From assembly GCF_003989665.1 (NCBI RefSeq), contig NZ_RZIJ01000022.1, positions 1 through 64,000 of the forward strand: a DNA stretch of 64,000 nucleotides, read 5' to 3'. The notes beneath the pieces are model-generated. The model did not search any database and had not been told where the DNA came from. It worked only from the letters and a program-made list of their open reading frames with translations. The DNA is from Azospirillum doebereinerae. GTDB lineage: Bacteria > Pseudomonadota > Alphaproteobacteria > Azospirillales > Azospirillaceae. Every line of letters begins with the position of its first letter. Position 1 is the stretch's first letter. The position numbers and the translations under genes are program-made. Positions 26,345 through 34,649 of the stretch are shown piece by piece.

Positions 26345-26363
26345 GTACTAGTATATTAGTATG
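26345..26363. promoter_or_regulatory. Double hexuronate-regulon operator, gntR3 side
   Basis: GTACTAGTATATTAGTATG can be read as two overlapping copies of the core, centred 8 bp apart (TACTAGTA and TATTAGTA). It sits about 60 bp upstream of gntR3-kduI-kduD. The rest of the 26180-26344 gap shows no further clear feature. Confidence 0.72.
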
Positions 26364-26424
26364 CTCTGGCAAGGATGAACTGACGTCGCCACAGCAACGG
26401 CGACGTCCGCAACCGGGTGCATCC

Positions 26425-27186
26425 ATGATTCCCTCCACCGCCCACGCGCCGTCCACCGTCCGTCGTCCCCCGCGCACGGCCCAGGCGGCTCCCCGCACGC
26501 CCTCGCGCGCCGCCACCGCGACGGCCAGCATCTACCGGGAACTGCGCGCCGACATCGTCGGGATGCACCGCAAACCCGGCGAGCCCATCGTGGAACGGCT
26601 GATCGCCGAGACCTACGGCGTCAGCCGCACCCCGGTCCGCGAGGCGCTGCTGCGTCTGGCCGACGACGGTCTGGTCGAGATCTTCCCGCAATCGGGCACC
26701 TTCGTCGCGCGCATCCCGCTGGACGCCCTGCCCGAGGCCATCGTCATCCGCACGGCGCTGGAAGGCGCCGCCGTCCGCTACGCCGCGCAACGCGCCACCG
26801 GCAGCCAGATCGCCGCGCTGCGCGCCAATCTGGTGTTGCAGCGGGAAAGCGAGGCGGCCGAGGATCTGAACGGCTTCCACGAGGCCGACGAGCGGTTCCA
26901 CGCCCTGATCGCCGAGATCGCCGGCTTCCCCGGCCTGTGGGGCTTCGCCCAGCAGGTGAAGGTCCATGTCGACCGCTACCGCCGCCTGACCCTGCCGGAA
27001 CCGGGCCGCATCGGCCATGTGATCGACGAGCACGCGGCGGTCGTCGACGCCATCGCCGACCGCGACGCCACCCGCGCCGAACGGTGCATGGCGGAGCACA
27101 TCGACGGCCTGCTGACCGCCATTCCGCACGCCCAGGGGTCCAACCCCTTCTTCTTCACCGGTTCGCCGGTCGCCAAGACCTTATAA
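26425..27186 (+). CDS. GntR-family (FadR/FCD) regulator 3 of the hexuronate island
   Basis: This 253-residue regulator is the third paralog. The recognition helix ETYGVSRTPVREALLRLADD and wing LVEIFPQSGTFVARIPLDAL match the other two. The FCD domain shows FHEADERFHALIAEIAGF and DEHAAVVDAI. It heads the kduI-kduD-cupin operon, only 14 bp before kduI, and has a double operator in front. It may respond to ketodeoxyuronate intermediates of pectin breakdown, by context only. The N-terminal 30 residues are Pro/Ala/Arg-rich and poorly conserved. Confidence 0.88.
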   Translation: MIPSTAHAPSTVRRPPRTAQAAPRTPSRAATATASIYRELRADIVGMHRKPGEPIVERLIAETYGVSRTPVREALLRLADDGLVEIFPQSGTFVARIPLDALPEAIVIRTALEGAAVRYAAQRATGSQIAALRANLVLQRESEAAEDLNGFHEADERFHALIAEIAGFPGLWGFAQQVKVHVDRYRRLTLPEPGRIGHVIDEHAAVVDAIADRDATRAERCMAEHIDGLLTAIPHAQGSNPFFFTGSPVAKTL

Positions 27187-27200
27187 TAAGGATACCAGCC

Positions 27201-28037
27201 ATGAAGATCACCGTTCGCCACCCCTCCCATCCGGACGCGGTCCGCGGCTTCGACACCGAGGCGCTGCGCGAGCATTTCCTGGTGCCGACCCTCTTCGAGG
27301 CCGACGACATCCTCCTGACCTACAGCCACGTCGACCGCTTCGTGGTCGGCGGCGCCATGCCGGTGGCGGGTCCGCTGACGCTGGAGGCGCCCAAGGAGAT
27401 CGGCTCCCCCACCTTCCTCAAGCGCCGCGAGTTGGGCGTCGTCAACGTCGGCGGCCCCGGCCGCGTGATCGTGGACGGCGCGGTGTTCACCCTGGACCAC
27501 CGCGACGCCCTCTACGTCGCCATGGGCAGCGAGGACGTGCGGTTCGAGAGCCTGGACCGCAAGGAGCCGGCCAAGTTCTACCTGAACAGCACCCCCGCCC
27601 ACGCCCGCTTCGAGACCATGAAGATCTCGCTCGGCATGGCCCGCCAAGTGCATCTGGGCGACCCGTCGCAGTCGAACGAGCGCATCATCTACCAGATGAT
27701 CCACCCCGACGTCTGCCAGACCGCGCAGCTCGTGCTGGGCATGACGGTGCTCAAGCCGAACAACATGTGGAACACGATGCCGTGCCACACGCATGACCGG
27801 CGCTGCGAGGTGTACTTCTACTTCGATCTGGCCGAGCCGGCGCGCGCCTTCCACTTCATGGGCGAGCCGAGCCAGACCCGCCACATCGTGATGGCCAACG
27901 AGCAGGCGGTGATCTCGCCGCCCTGGTCGATCCACTCCGGCGTCGGCACGCGCAACTACACCTTCATCTGGTCCATGGGCGGCGACAACCAGGACTTCAC
28001 CGACATGGACATGGTTCCCATGGAAGCCCTGCGCTGA
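27201..28037 (+). CDS. kduI: 5-dehydro-4-deoxy-D-glucuronate isomerase (DKI isomerase)
   Basis: KduI converts 5-keto-4-deoxyuronate to 2,5-diketo-3-deoxygluconate in the breakdown of pectin-derived unsaturated uronates. The 278-residue product has the zinc ligands of the cupin family at exactly the positions known for E. coli KduI: His196 and His198 in CHTHDRRCEVY, Glu203, and His245 in PWSIHSG. The start at 27201 follows ATAAGGAT by about eight bases. KduD follows 29 bp downstream. Confidence 0.96.
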   Translation: MKITVRHPSHPDAVRGFDTEALREHFLVPTLFEADDILLTYSHVDRFVVGGAMPVAGPLTLEAPKEIGSPTFLKRRELGVVNVGGPGRVIVDGAVFTLDHRDALYVAMGSEDVRFESLDRKEPAKFYLNSTPAHARFETMKISLGMARQVHLGDPSQSNERIIYQMIHPDVCQTAQLVLGMTVLKPNNMWNTMPCHTHDRRCEVYFYFDLAEPARAFHFMGEPSQTRHIVMANEQAVISPPWSIHSGVGTRNYTFIWSMGGDNQDFTDMDMVPMEALR

Positions 28038-28066
28038 ACCGTCCCGCCGCCAAGAAAGACACGACC

Positions 28067-28831
28067 ATGACGAACGCACATTCCTTCGATCTGTCGGGCA
28101 AGGTGGCGCTGGTCACCGGCGCCAACACCGGCATCGGCCAGGGCATCGCGCTGGCGCTGGCCCAGGCCGGGGCGGACATCGCGGCGGCCGACATCGTGCC
28201 GTTGGACGAGACCAAGGGCCTCGTCGAGGCGACCGGCCGCAGGTTCCACGCGATCAAGGCCGACCTGACCAGCATCGCCCCGCTCCAGGGCCTGGTCGAC
28301 GAGACGGTCGCCACGCTGGGCGGGCTGGACATCCTGGTCAACAACGCCGGGCTGATCCGCCGGGCGGATTCGGTGGACTTCACCGAGGCCGACTGGGATC
28401 TGGTGATGAACATCAACATCAAGTCGGTGTTCTTCCTGTGCCAAGCCTTCGGCCGCTACGCCATCGGCGCCGGGCGCAAGGGCAAGATCATCAACATCGC
28501 CTCGATGCTGTCCTTCCAGGGCGGCATCCGCGTCCCCTCCTACACCGCGTCCAAGAGCGGCGTCGCCGGCGTCACCCGGCTGCTGGCCTGCGAATGGGCC
28601 GGCAAGGGCATCAACGTCAACGCCATCGCGCCGGGCTACGTGGCGACCAACAACACCGCCGCGCTGCGCGCCGACGAATCCCGCAGCGCCGAGATTCTCG
28701 GCCGCATCCCGGCCGGGCGCTGGAGCGTGCCGTCGGACATCGGCGGTCCGGCGGTGTTCCTGGCGTCGGAGGCCTCCGACTACGTCCACGGCACCATCCT
28801 GCCGGTCGACGGCGGCTGGCTGGCCCGCTGA
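28067..28831 (+). CDS. kduD: 2-deoxy-D-gluconate/2-keto-3-deoxygluconate 3-dehydrogenase (SDR)
   Basis: KduD reduces 2,5-diketo-3-deoxygluconate to 2-keto-3-deoxygluconate. The 254-residue short-chain dehydrogenase has the cofactor motif VTGANTGIGQGIALAL, the NNAG tetrad, and the catalytic Ser146, Tyr159 and Lys163 (YTASK). It follows kduI by 29 bp and precedes a small cupin, forming the set that turns unsaturated galacturonate into KDG. Other sugar-acid substrates are possible for this SDR group, but the context supports KduD. Confidence 0.94.
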   Translation: MTNAHSFDLSGKVALVTGANTGIGQGIALALAQAGADIAAADIVPLDETKGLVEATGRRFHAIKADLTSIAPLQGLVDETVATLGGLDILVNNAGLIRRADSVDFTEADWDLVMNINIKSVFFLCQAFGRYAIGAGRKGKIINIASMLSFQGGIRVPSYTASKSGVAGVTRLLACEWAGKGINVNAIAPGYVATNNTAALRADESRSAEILGRIPAGRWSVPSDIGGPAVFLASEASDYVHGTILPVDGGWLAR

Positions 28832-28858
28832 TCCACGCGTAAGGAACGGAGGACAAGC

Positions 28859-29194
28859 ATGGCTACCGACGTGTTCGTGAAGGACGCCACCGTCGATTGG
28901 CAGGATCTGGGCGCCGGGGTGCGCCGCAAGATCCTGGGCTACAACGACGCGATGATGATGGTGCGGGTCGAGTTCGAGACCGGCGCCATCGGCCCCCTGC
29001 ACAGCCACCCGCACGTCCAGTGCGCCGTGGTCGAGAAGGGCGCCTTCGACGTGACCATCGATGGACGCACCCAGCGTCTCGCCACGGGCGACGGCTACAT
29101 CGTGCCGCCCAACGTGGTCCATGGCGTCGTCGCCCTGGAGCCGGGCGTCCTGCTCGACGTCTTCACGCCGATCCGCGAGGATTTCCTGGCCTGA
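28859..29194 (+). CDS. kdgF: Cupin protein, KdgF-like uronate linearisation enzyme
   Basis: KdgF converts the cyclic 4,5-unsaturated uronate released by pectin or alginate lyases to the linear keto form used by KduI. This 111-residue single-domain cupin has the metal site GPLHSHPHVQCAVVEKG and DGYIVPPNVVHGVVAL, with three His and one Glu candidate ligand. It is the fourth gene of the gntR3-kduI-kduD unit, consistent with that role. Small cupins are diverse, so the name rests mainly on the gene neighbourhood and length. GGAGGA lies before the ATG at 28859. Confidence 0.78.
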   Translation: MATDVFVKDATVDWQDLGAGVRRKILGYNDAMMMVRVEFETGAIGPLHSHPHVQCAVVEKGAFDVTIDGRTQRLATGDGYIVPPNVVHGVVALEPGVLLDVFTPIREDFLA

Positions 29195-29221
29195 CGGGAT
29201 CCCCACGACGGATTTGAAAAA

Positions 29222-29255
29222 GGGCCGCGCCGGGCAATCCGGCGCGGCCCTTTTT
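29222..29255 (+). terminator. Terminator of the kdu operon
   Basis: A 12-bp perfect stem (29222-29233 with 29239-29250) with a 5-nt loop is followed by TTTTT. It ends the gntR3-kduI-kduD-cupin unit. Confidence 0.85.
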
Positions 29256-29641
29256 GCATCAATCGCTCGAAGCCGTTCGGCGCGGGGTTGCGGCCTTGAG
29301 AAGGTCGCCCCAACTTCCCCTCGATTTCTGCAACAGAGTCAAAGCTCAAGTCTTTGCTGCACTGCGGAAAGAACTCGCCCCCCGGACTTCCTCCTCTTCA
29401 TGCTGCACTTGCGAAGAAACCCTGTCGCGACCGATCCACGCATGCGGCATTTTGGCAAAGCCCACCCTGTCGCCGGAATCACGCTTGCCATCCAAAGTGA
29501 TATATTAATATAACTACTTACGAGCGAGGCTCCGCATCCTGATCAAGGGCGTGAGACACCATCGCGGCATTCACCGAAAGCCCGCATCGGGCCTGTAGGC
29601 CGGCACCGTTGCCCTGTCCACGACAGGCAAGCGAGGAAGAC
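29256..29641 (+). promoter_or_regulatory. exuT 5' region with exact operator
   Basis: This 386-bp gap holds TGATATATTAATATA at 29498-29512, identical to the sites at 11918 and 12464. The remaining DNA from 29512 to the start codon is a 130-nt leader with no strong hairpin that I could find. Short open frames in 29256-29490 lack a good ribosome-binding site and coding character. Confidence 0.75.
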
Positions 29642-30925
29642 ATGAAGAAGATCCGTGGTTTGCGGTGGCAGATCCTTGCCCTGATGATGTTGGGGACCAT
29701 AGTCAACTACATCGATCGCAACACGCTTGGCATCCTGGCTCCCCAGCTCAAGGAACAGCTTCACTTCACGACCGAACAGTACTCCTACGTCGTCAGCGCG
29801 TTCCAGCTCTGCTACAGCCTGATGCAACCGGTGGCTGGGTACATCACCGACCTGATCGGCCTCAAATTCGGCTACGCCATGTTCGCCATGGTCTGGGGCC
29901 TCGCCGCCGCCATGCACGCGCTGGCCGGCGGCTGGCAGTCGATGGCCTTCTTCCGTGGGCTTCTCGGCGTCAGCGAAGCCGCCGCCATGCCGTCGGGCGT
30001 CAAGACCTCGACCCTGTGGTTCCCGGCCAAGGAGCGTTCGATCGCCACGGGCTGGTTCAACACCGGCAGCTCCGTCGGCGCCATGGTCGCCCCGCCGCTG
30101 GTGATCTGGCTGTCGGTCACCTACGACTGGCGCGTCGCGTTCATCGTCACCGGTCTGCTCGGCGTCGGCATGTCCCTGCTGTGGCTGGCGCTGTACCGCA
30201 ACCCGGAAAACCATCCCCGCCTGACGCCCGAGGAGCACGACTACATCCTGGAAGGCCGTGGGCAGGTCCAGCTTCCCAAGCCGTCGATGAAGCGGGTTCT
30301 GGCCAAGCGCAAGTTCTGGGGCATCGCCGCCGCCCGTTTCCTGACCGAGCCGGCGTGGCAGACCTTCAGCTTCTGGATCCCGCTGTACATGGTCTCCACC
30401 CGCGGCATGGACATCAAGCAGTTCGCCCTGTTCGCCTGGCTGCCCTTCCTGTTCGGCGATCTGGGTTGCGTGCTGAGCGGCTACCTGTCCCCGTTCTTCG
30501 CCAAGCGCTTCAAGATGACGCTGGTCAACTCCCGCATCGCCGGCATCGGCATCGGCGCGGTGTGCATGATCGGCCCGGCCCTGATCGGCCTTAGCAGCAG
30601 CCCGATCACCGCGATCTTCCTGTTCTCGCTGGGCGCCTTCGCCCACCAGATGCTCTCCAGCCTGCTCTACGCCCTGGTCACCGACTCCTTCGACAAGCAG
30701 GACGTCGCCACGGCGACCGGCTTCGGCGGCATGGCCGGCTATCTCGGCGGCATGATCTTCTCCCTGATCATCGGCCAGTTGGCGAGCACCATCGGTTACG
30801 AGCCGCTCTTCGCCTGCCTGACGGTCTTCGACCTGACCGCCTTCGCCGTCGTCGCCCTGGTGCTGGGCCAATGGGGCAAGAACGCTCCCCCCGCCATCCG
30901 CAGCGACCTCGCCAGCGCCGACTGA
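29642..30925 (+). CDS. exuT: Hexuronate transporter of the MFS (ExuT-like)
   Basis: This 427-residue inner-membrane protein belongs to the anion:cation symporter branch of the MFS. IVNYIDRNTLGILAPQLK in the first helix is typical of ExuT/GudP-type transporters, followed by about twelve hydrophobic helices with a charged central loop near residue 190-215 (PRLTPEEHDYIL). With its own exact operator and the neighbouring uxa and kdu genes, uptake of D-galacturonate or D-glucuronate is the likely job. GAGGAAG lies seven bases before ATG 29642. The next terminator isolates it as a single-gene unit. Confidence 0.87.
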   Translation: MKKIRGLRWQILALMMLGTIVNYIDRNTLGILAPQLKEQLHFTTEQYSYVVSAFQLCYSLMQPVAGYITDLIGLKFGYAMFAMVWGLAAAMHALAGGWQSMAFFRGLLGVSEAAAMPSGVKTSTLWFPAKERSIATGWFNTGSSVGAMVAPPLVIWLSVTYDWRVAFIVTGLLGVGMSLLWLALYRNPENHPRLTPEEHDYILEGRGQVQLPKPSMKRVLAKRKFWGIAAARFLTEPAWQTFSFWIPLYMVSTRGMDIKQFALFAWLPFLFGDLGCVLSGYLSPFFAKRFKMTLVNSRIAGIGIGAVCMIGPALIGLSSSPITAIFLFSLGAFAHQMLSSLLYALVTDSFDKQDVATATGFGGMAGYLGGMIFSLIIGQLASTIGYEPLFACLTVFDLTAFAVVALVLGQWGKNAPPAIRSDLASAD

Positions 30926-30950
30926 CGCCGGCGCCGACCGCAACGTTCCG

Positions 30951-30984
30951 CGCCCCCAGGCTTCACGCCCGGGGGCGTTTTTTT
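30951..30984 (+). terminator. Terminator after exuT
   Basis: CGCCCCC (30951-30957) pairs with GGGGGCG (30971-30977) around a 13-nt loop that can extend the stem partly. Seven T follow at 30978-30984. Confidence 0.75.
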
Positions 30985-31243
30985 GCGTCCGATTCCGCCG
31001 TTGCCGGAAATACAGAAGCCCCCGGAATCATCGTATTATTTTTAAAACAATCGGGATTTTCGGCGACTATTTTAAATTGAAACGCCATTCATGACGCGAA
31101 TATTGCGCATTTGATTCACGTCAATGAAAAATCTTCGGCCGAGCTTAAGCTGACGTATCTTTGCCGCTTCAATCCGGAGTCCGCCTCACGAACCGATGCG
31201 GACTCTGTCGGCCGGCATGCCCCCAAAAGACCAGAACCGCATC

Positions 31244-33346
31244 ATGACGAACATCCTCGAACGGCTTTCGATCCGCGCGACGCTCGGGTTGGTGATCGCT
31301 GCCCTGGGTTTGCTGCTGATCGCCACCAGCACGCACACCCTGATCGACGTCGTCCAGCGAACGCGCAGCGTCAGCCAGGTCGCGACCCTCAGCGCCACGA
31401 GCCGCGACCTGCTCCGGACCCTGCTGGCCGTCCGGCTGGAGCGTGGGGTGTTGAGCCCGGCGCTGGGTGCGGATCAGGCGATCCGGGAAACCGATGAACA
31501 GGACGTCGCCGCCAACCGCCGCACCGCCGAAACCGGTTACGAGGCGATCGCCTCGGTGTTGAACGGCCTGGACATGCCGGGTTCCCGCGCGGCGGCGGAC
31601 CGCTTGCGCTCCGCCCATGACGCGCTGGTCGCCGTCCGCGCGCGGGCGGACAGTGCGGCGCGCCAACCCAAGGCCGCCCGCGATCCGGCCGTGCTGGACG
31701 ACTGGGCGAAAGCCCCACAGGCTTATCTCGACGCCTTGACGACCACGACCGATCGGCTCGACGCCTCGCTGAAGCTCGTCGATCCGGTCGTCGACCACAT
31801 GCTGACCATCAAGCGCGCGGGCTGGAGCACCCGGCTGAACGCCGGGGCCATGGCGCTGCGGATTCAAACCGCCCTGGCCACCGGCCAGGCCTGGACGCCG
31901 GCCGACGCGCTGGCCGTCGCCGAGCTGAACGGCCGGGCGGTCCACGCCTGGTCGATGGTGGAGGAGACCGTTTCCCGCTCCGACACCCCGCCGTCCATCG
32001 TCGAGGCGGTCCGGAGGGCCAAGGTCAATTTCGAGGGGCCGCTCGTCGAGCAGCGCAAAGCCATCCTCGCCGCCCTTGCCGACGGCCGCAAGCCGGCGGT
32101 CGAGATCGCCACGCTGCGGCAGCAGGACACCGCCAGCCAGGGCACCATCGTCGATGCCGCCCACGCCGCCGTGGAAGAGATGGTCGTCCGCTCCGAACGC
32201 GAGTTGGCCGGCGCCAGCCGCGACGCCGCCGTCGCCGGCCTGCTGGTGCTGGCCGCCATCGCCCTGACCGTCATCGGCTTCCTCGTCGCGCAGAAGCGGG
32301 TCAGCGGCCCGATCCGCGCGATGACCGACGCCATGCGCCGGCTGGCGGAGCGCGACATGGCCACCGCCATCCCCGGCCTCGGCCGCGGCGACGAGATCGG
32401 CGGCATGGCCGCCGCCGTGACCGTCTTCCGCGACAGCATGCTCACCGCCGACCGGCTGGCCGCCGAACAGGCCGCCGAGCGCGCCGCCAAGGAAGCGCGG
32501 ACCGCCCATCTGGAAGCGCTGATGCACGCGTTCGACGCCAAGGCGATGGGCATCGTCGAAACCGTGGCGTCGGCCGCGACCCAGATGCAGGGCGCCGCCG
32601 GCGCTCTGTCGACCACCGCCGCCCACGCCAGCGAACAGGCGACCGCCGTCGCCGCCGCGTCCGAGCAGGCGACGGTCAACGTGCAGACCGTCGCGTCGGC
32701 GACCGAGCAGTTGTCGGCCTCCATCCTGGAGATCGGCCGCCAAGTCGCCGCGTCCACCCGGATCTCCGGGCAGGCGGTGAGCCAGGCGGAACGGACGAAC
32801 GCCACCATGCAGGTCCTGGTCGAGGCCGCCCAGGAGATCGGCCATGTCATGGAAATGATCAACTCCATCGCCGGCCAGACCAACCTGCTGGCCCTGAACG
32901 CGACCATCGAGGCCGCCCGCGCGGGCGAGGCCGGCAAGGGCTTCGCCGTCGTCGCGTCGGAGGTCAAGGCCCTGGCGGCCCAGACCGCGCGCGCCACCGA
33001 CGAGATCCAGGCCAAGGTGAAGGAGATCCGGTCGGCGACCGGCGGCGCCCAGAGCGCCATCCAGGGGATCGGCCTGACCATCGCCCAGATCAGCGAGATC
33101 ACAACGGCCATCGCCGCCGCGATCGAGGAGCAGGGCGCGGCGACCGGCGACATCGCCGGCAACGTGGTTCAAGCTGCGCGCGGCACGGGGGAGGTGTCGT
33201 CGAACATCGCCGGCGTCAACCAGGCCGTCTCGGAAACCGGCGCCGCCGCCGCCCAGGTTCTCGAAGCCGCCAGCAGCTTGGCGCAGGAAGCCGAAACGCT
33301 GCGGGGGGAGGTGGCGACCTTCATCACCTCAGTCCGCGCGGCGTGA
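31244..33346 (+). CDS. Methyl-accepting chemotaxis protein (membrane chemoreceptor)
   Basis: This chemoreceptor of about 700 residues has an N-terminal membrane helix (LGLVIAALGLLLIATST), a long helical periplasmic domain without an obvious PAS/Cache fold, and a second membrane helix (AVAGLLVLAAIALTVIGFLV). A HAMP domain follows, then a C-terminal signalling domain with the hairpin INSIAGQTNLLALNATIEAA. It lies between exuT and galM, so it may sense a uronate or related sugar (inference). ATG 31244 is chosen since the first helix follows soon after; ATG 31196 is possible. The 260-bp AT-rich region upstream (30985-31243) should hold its promoter. Confidence 0.88.
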   Translation: MTNILERLSIRATLGLVIAALGLLLIATSTHTLIDVVQRTRSVSQVATLSATSRDLLRTLLAVRLERGVLSPALGADQAIRETDEQDVAANRRTAETGYEAIASVLNGLDMPGSRAAADRLRSAHDALVAVRARADSAARQPKAARDPAVLDDWAKAPQAYLDALTTTTDRLDASLKLVDPVVDHMLTIKRAGWSTRLNAGAMALRIQTALATGQAWTPADALAVAELNGRAVHAWSMVEETVSRSDTPPSIVEAVRRAKVNFEGPLVEQRKAILAALADGRKPAVEIATLRQQDTASQGTIVDAAHAAVEEMVVRSERELAGASRDAAVAGLLVLAAIALTVIGFLVAQKRVSGPIRAMTDAMRRLAERDMATAIPGLGRGDEIGGMAAAVTVFRDSMLTADRLAAEQAAERAAKEARTAHLEALMHAFDAKAMGIVETVASAATQMQGAAGALSTTAAHASEQATAVAAASEQATVNVQTVASATEQLSASILEIGRQVAASTRISGQAVSQAERTNATMQVLVEAAQEIGHVMEMINSIAGQTNLLALNATIEAARAGEAGKGFAVVASEVKALAAQTARATDEIQAKVKEIRSATGGAQSAIQGIGLTIAQISEITTAIAAAIEEQGAATGDIAGNVVQAARGTGEVSSNIAGVNQAVSETGAAAAQVLEAASSLAQEAETLRGEVATFITSVRAA

Positions 33347-33416
33347 AGGACGAAGGCGCCGGTGGCCAGCGGCCTGCGGCCTGCGGCGCCCTGCCACATA
33401 CACCGCACGTCAAAAC

Positions 33417-33431
33417 TGATATACTAATATT
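33417..33431. promoter_or_regulatory. Hexuronate-regulon operator upstream of candidate sRNA A
   Basis: TGATATACTAATATT matches the island motif with one weak position. It lies between converging genes (MCP ending at 33346, galM ending at 33564), so it does not serve a coding gene on either side. Confidence 0.7.
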
Positions 33432-33433
33432 AT

Positions 33434-33528
33434 GTCTCGTGGGTTCACGGGTGGCATTCCGTGAAACTGGAGGCGTCTCTCCTGTTAAGACTTGGGCCGC
33501 TGAGGGGATGCTCAGCGGCCCATTTTTT
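33434..33528 (+). ncRNA. Candidate operator-controlled small RNA A
   Basis: Downstream of the operator at 33417, about 95 nt with no open frame end in a perfect 11-bp hairpin (33494-33504 with 33511-33521) and six T (33523-33528), a textbook rho-independent terminator. Two smaller hairpins are possible: CACGG (33447-33451) with CCGTG (33459-33463), and GGAG with CTCC near 33469-33483. The loop/arm CTCTCCTG resembles an anti-Shine-Dalgarno sequence. The second half is similar to the minus-strand candidate at 21456. It may alternatively be only the MCP terminator. Confidence 0.55.
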
Positions 33529-33563
33529 CGCGCTCCCGGTCTATCTGCCGAGGCCGAGGCCCC

Positions 33564-34649
33564 TCAGGCGACGCCGAAGCCGTAGACGATCCGGCCCGTG
33601 CGCCACTGCCCGACGTTCAGCACCGTCGAGGGGAAGCTCGGGATGTTGACGGCGTTCGGGAAATGCGAGGGCTCCAGGCAGAAGCCACTGTGCTTGGTGT
33701 ACAGGGTGCCGCCCTTGCCCACGTCGCGCGGCGCCTTTCCTTCCAGGAAATTGCCGGTGTAGACCTGAAGCCCCGGTTCGGTCGAGCGGACCTCCAGCGT
33801 GCGGCCGCTGCCCGGATGGACGACGCGGGCGTGCAGCCCCAGGACGCCGGCCGGCTTGTCCACCACATAATGCAGATCGTAGCCGTTGCCGAGCTTCAGC
33901 ATCGGATCGTCGGCGTCGATGCGCGCGCCGAACGCCGTCGGCGTGCGGAAATCGTGCGGCGTGCCGGTGACGTCCACCGTGTCGCCGGTCGGCACCGCCG
34001 TGTCGCCGAGCGCCAGATAGCGGCTTCCGTTGACCGTGGCGACGTGGTCGAGGATGGAGGCGCCGCCGTCGCCCGACAGGTTGAAGAAGGTGTGGTCGGT
34101 GAAGTTGACGACGGTGGTCTTGTCGGCCGCGACGGCCGTCCAGGACAGGGTCAGCGCGTTGTCGTCATCCACCGTGTAGACCAGACGGACCGGCAGGGTG
34201 CCAGGGAAGCCCTCCTCCCCGTCCTGAAAGACGTAGGTCAGTTCCAGGCTGGACTCGTCGAGCTGGCGGGCGTCGAAGACACGGAAGCGGGAGCCACGCT
34301 TGCCGCCGTGCAGCGTGTTGGGCGGGCTGTTGATCTCGGTCCGCTGTTCGACGCCGTCCAGCGTGAAGCGGCCCTGGTCGATGCGCCCGCAATAGCGCCC
34401 GATGAACGAGCCCATGGAGGCTTGGCCGTTCATCACCTGGTCGATGCTGTCGTACCCCTGCACCACGTCACCGAGCGCGCCGTCGCGGTCGGGAACCAGG
34501 ATCTGCTCGATCTTCGCACCGTAATTGGTGATCCGCACCACCATGCCGTTGCGGTTGCGCAGGGTGAACAGCGCCACCGGCTTGCCGTCGACGGTGGTGC
34601 GGAAATTCTCAGGCTTGAGGTCATGGGTGGTCGGCATGGTTCGGGGCAT
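33564..34649 (-). CDS. galM: Aldose 1-epimerase (mutarotase)
   Basis: GalM interconverts alpha and beta anomers of aldoses such as galactose. The 361-residue protein is full length. The substrate-binding NTLHGG, catalytic His region NFTDHTFFNLSG, and the catalytic Glu in CLEPSHFPNA are visible, in a beta-sandwich fold of supersandwich type. An island operator lies 133 bp upstream, so it is likely part of the same regulon, possibly acting on uronates or galactose released from pectin side chains. ATG 34637 is an alternative start. Confidence 0.93.
   Translation of the reverse strand: MPRTMPTTHDLKPENFRTTVDGKPVALFTLRNRNGMVVRITNYGAKIEQILVPDRDGALGDVVQGYDSIDQVMNGQASMGSFIGRYCGRIDQGRFTLDGVEQRTEINSPPNTLHGGKRGSRFRVFDARQLDESSLELTYVFQDGEEGFPGTLPVRLVYTVDDDNALTLSWTAVAADKTTVVNFTDHTFFNLSGDGGASILDHVATVNGSRYLALGDTAVPTGDTVDVTGTPHDFRTPTAFGARIDADDPMLKLGNGYDLHYVVDKPAGVLGLHARVVHPGSGRTLEVRSTEPGLQVYTGNFLEGKAPRDVGKGGTLYTKHSGFCLEPSHFPNAVNIPSFPSTVLNVGQWRTGRIVYGFGVA

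Noticed and set aside
31020..31090. AT-rich stretch near the chemoreceptor gene as a mobile-element remnant or origin
   Set aside because: No inverted ends, target duplication, iterons or DnaA-box cluster were seen; it fits an ordinary promoter region.
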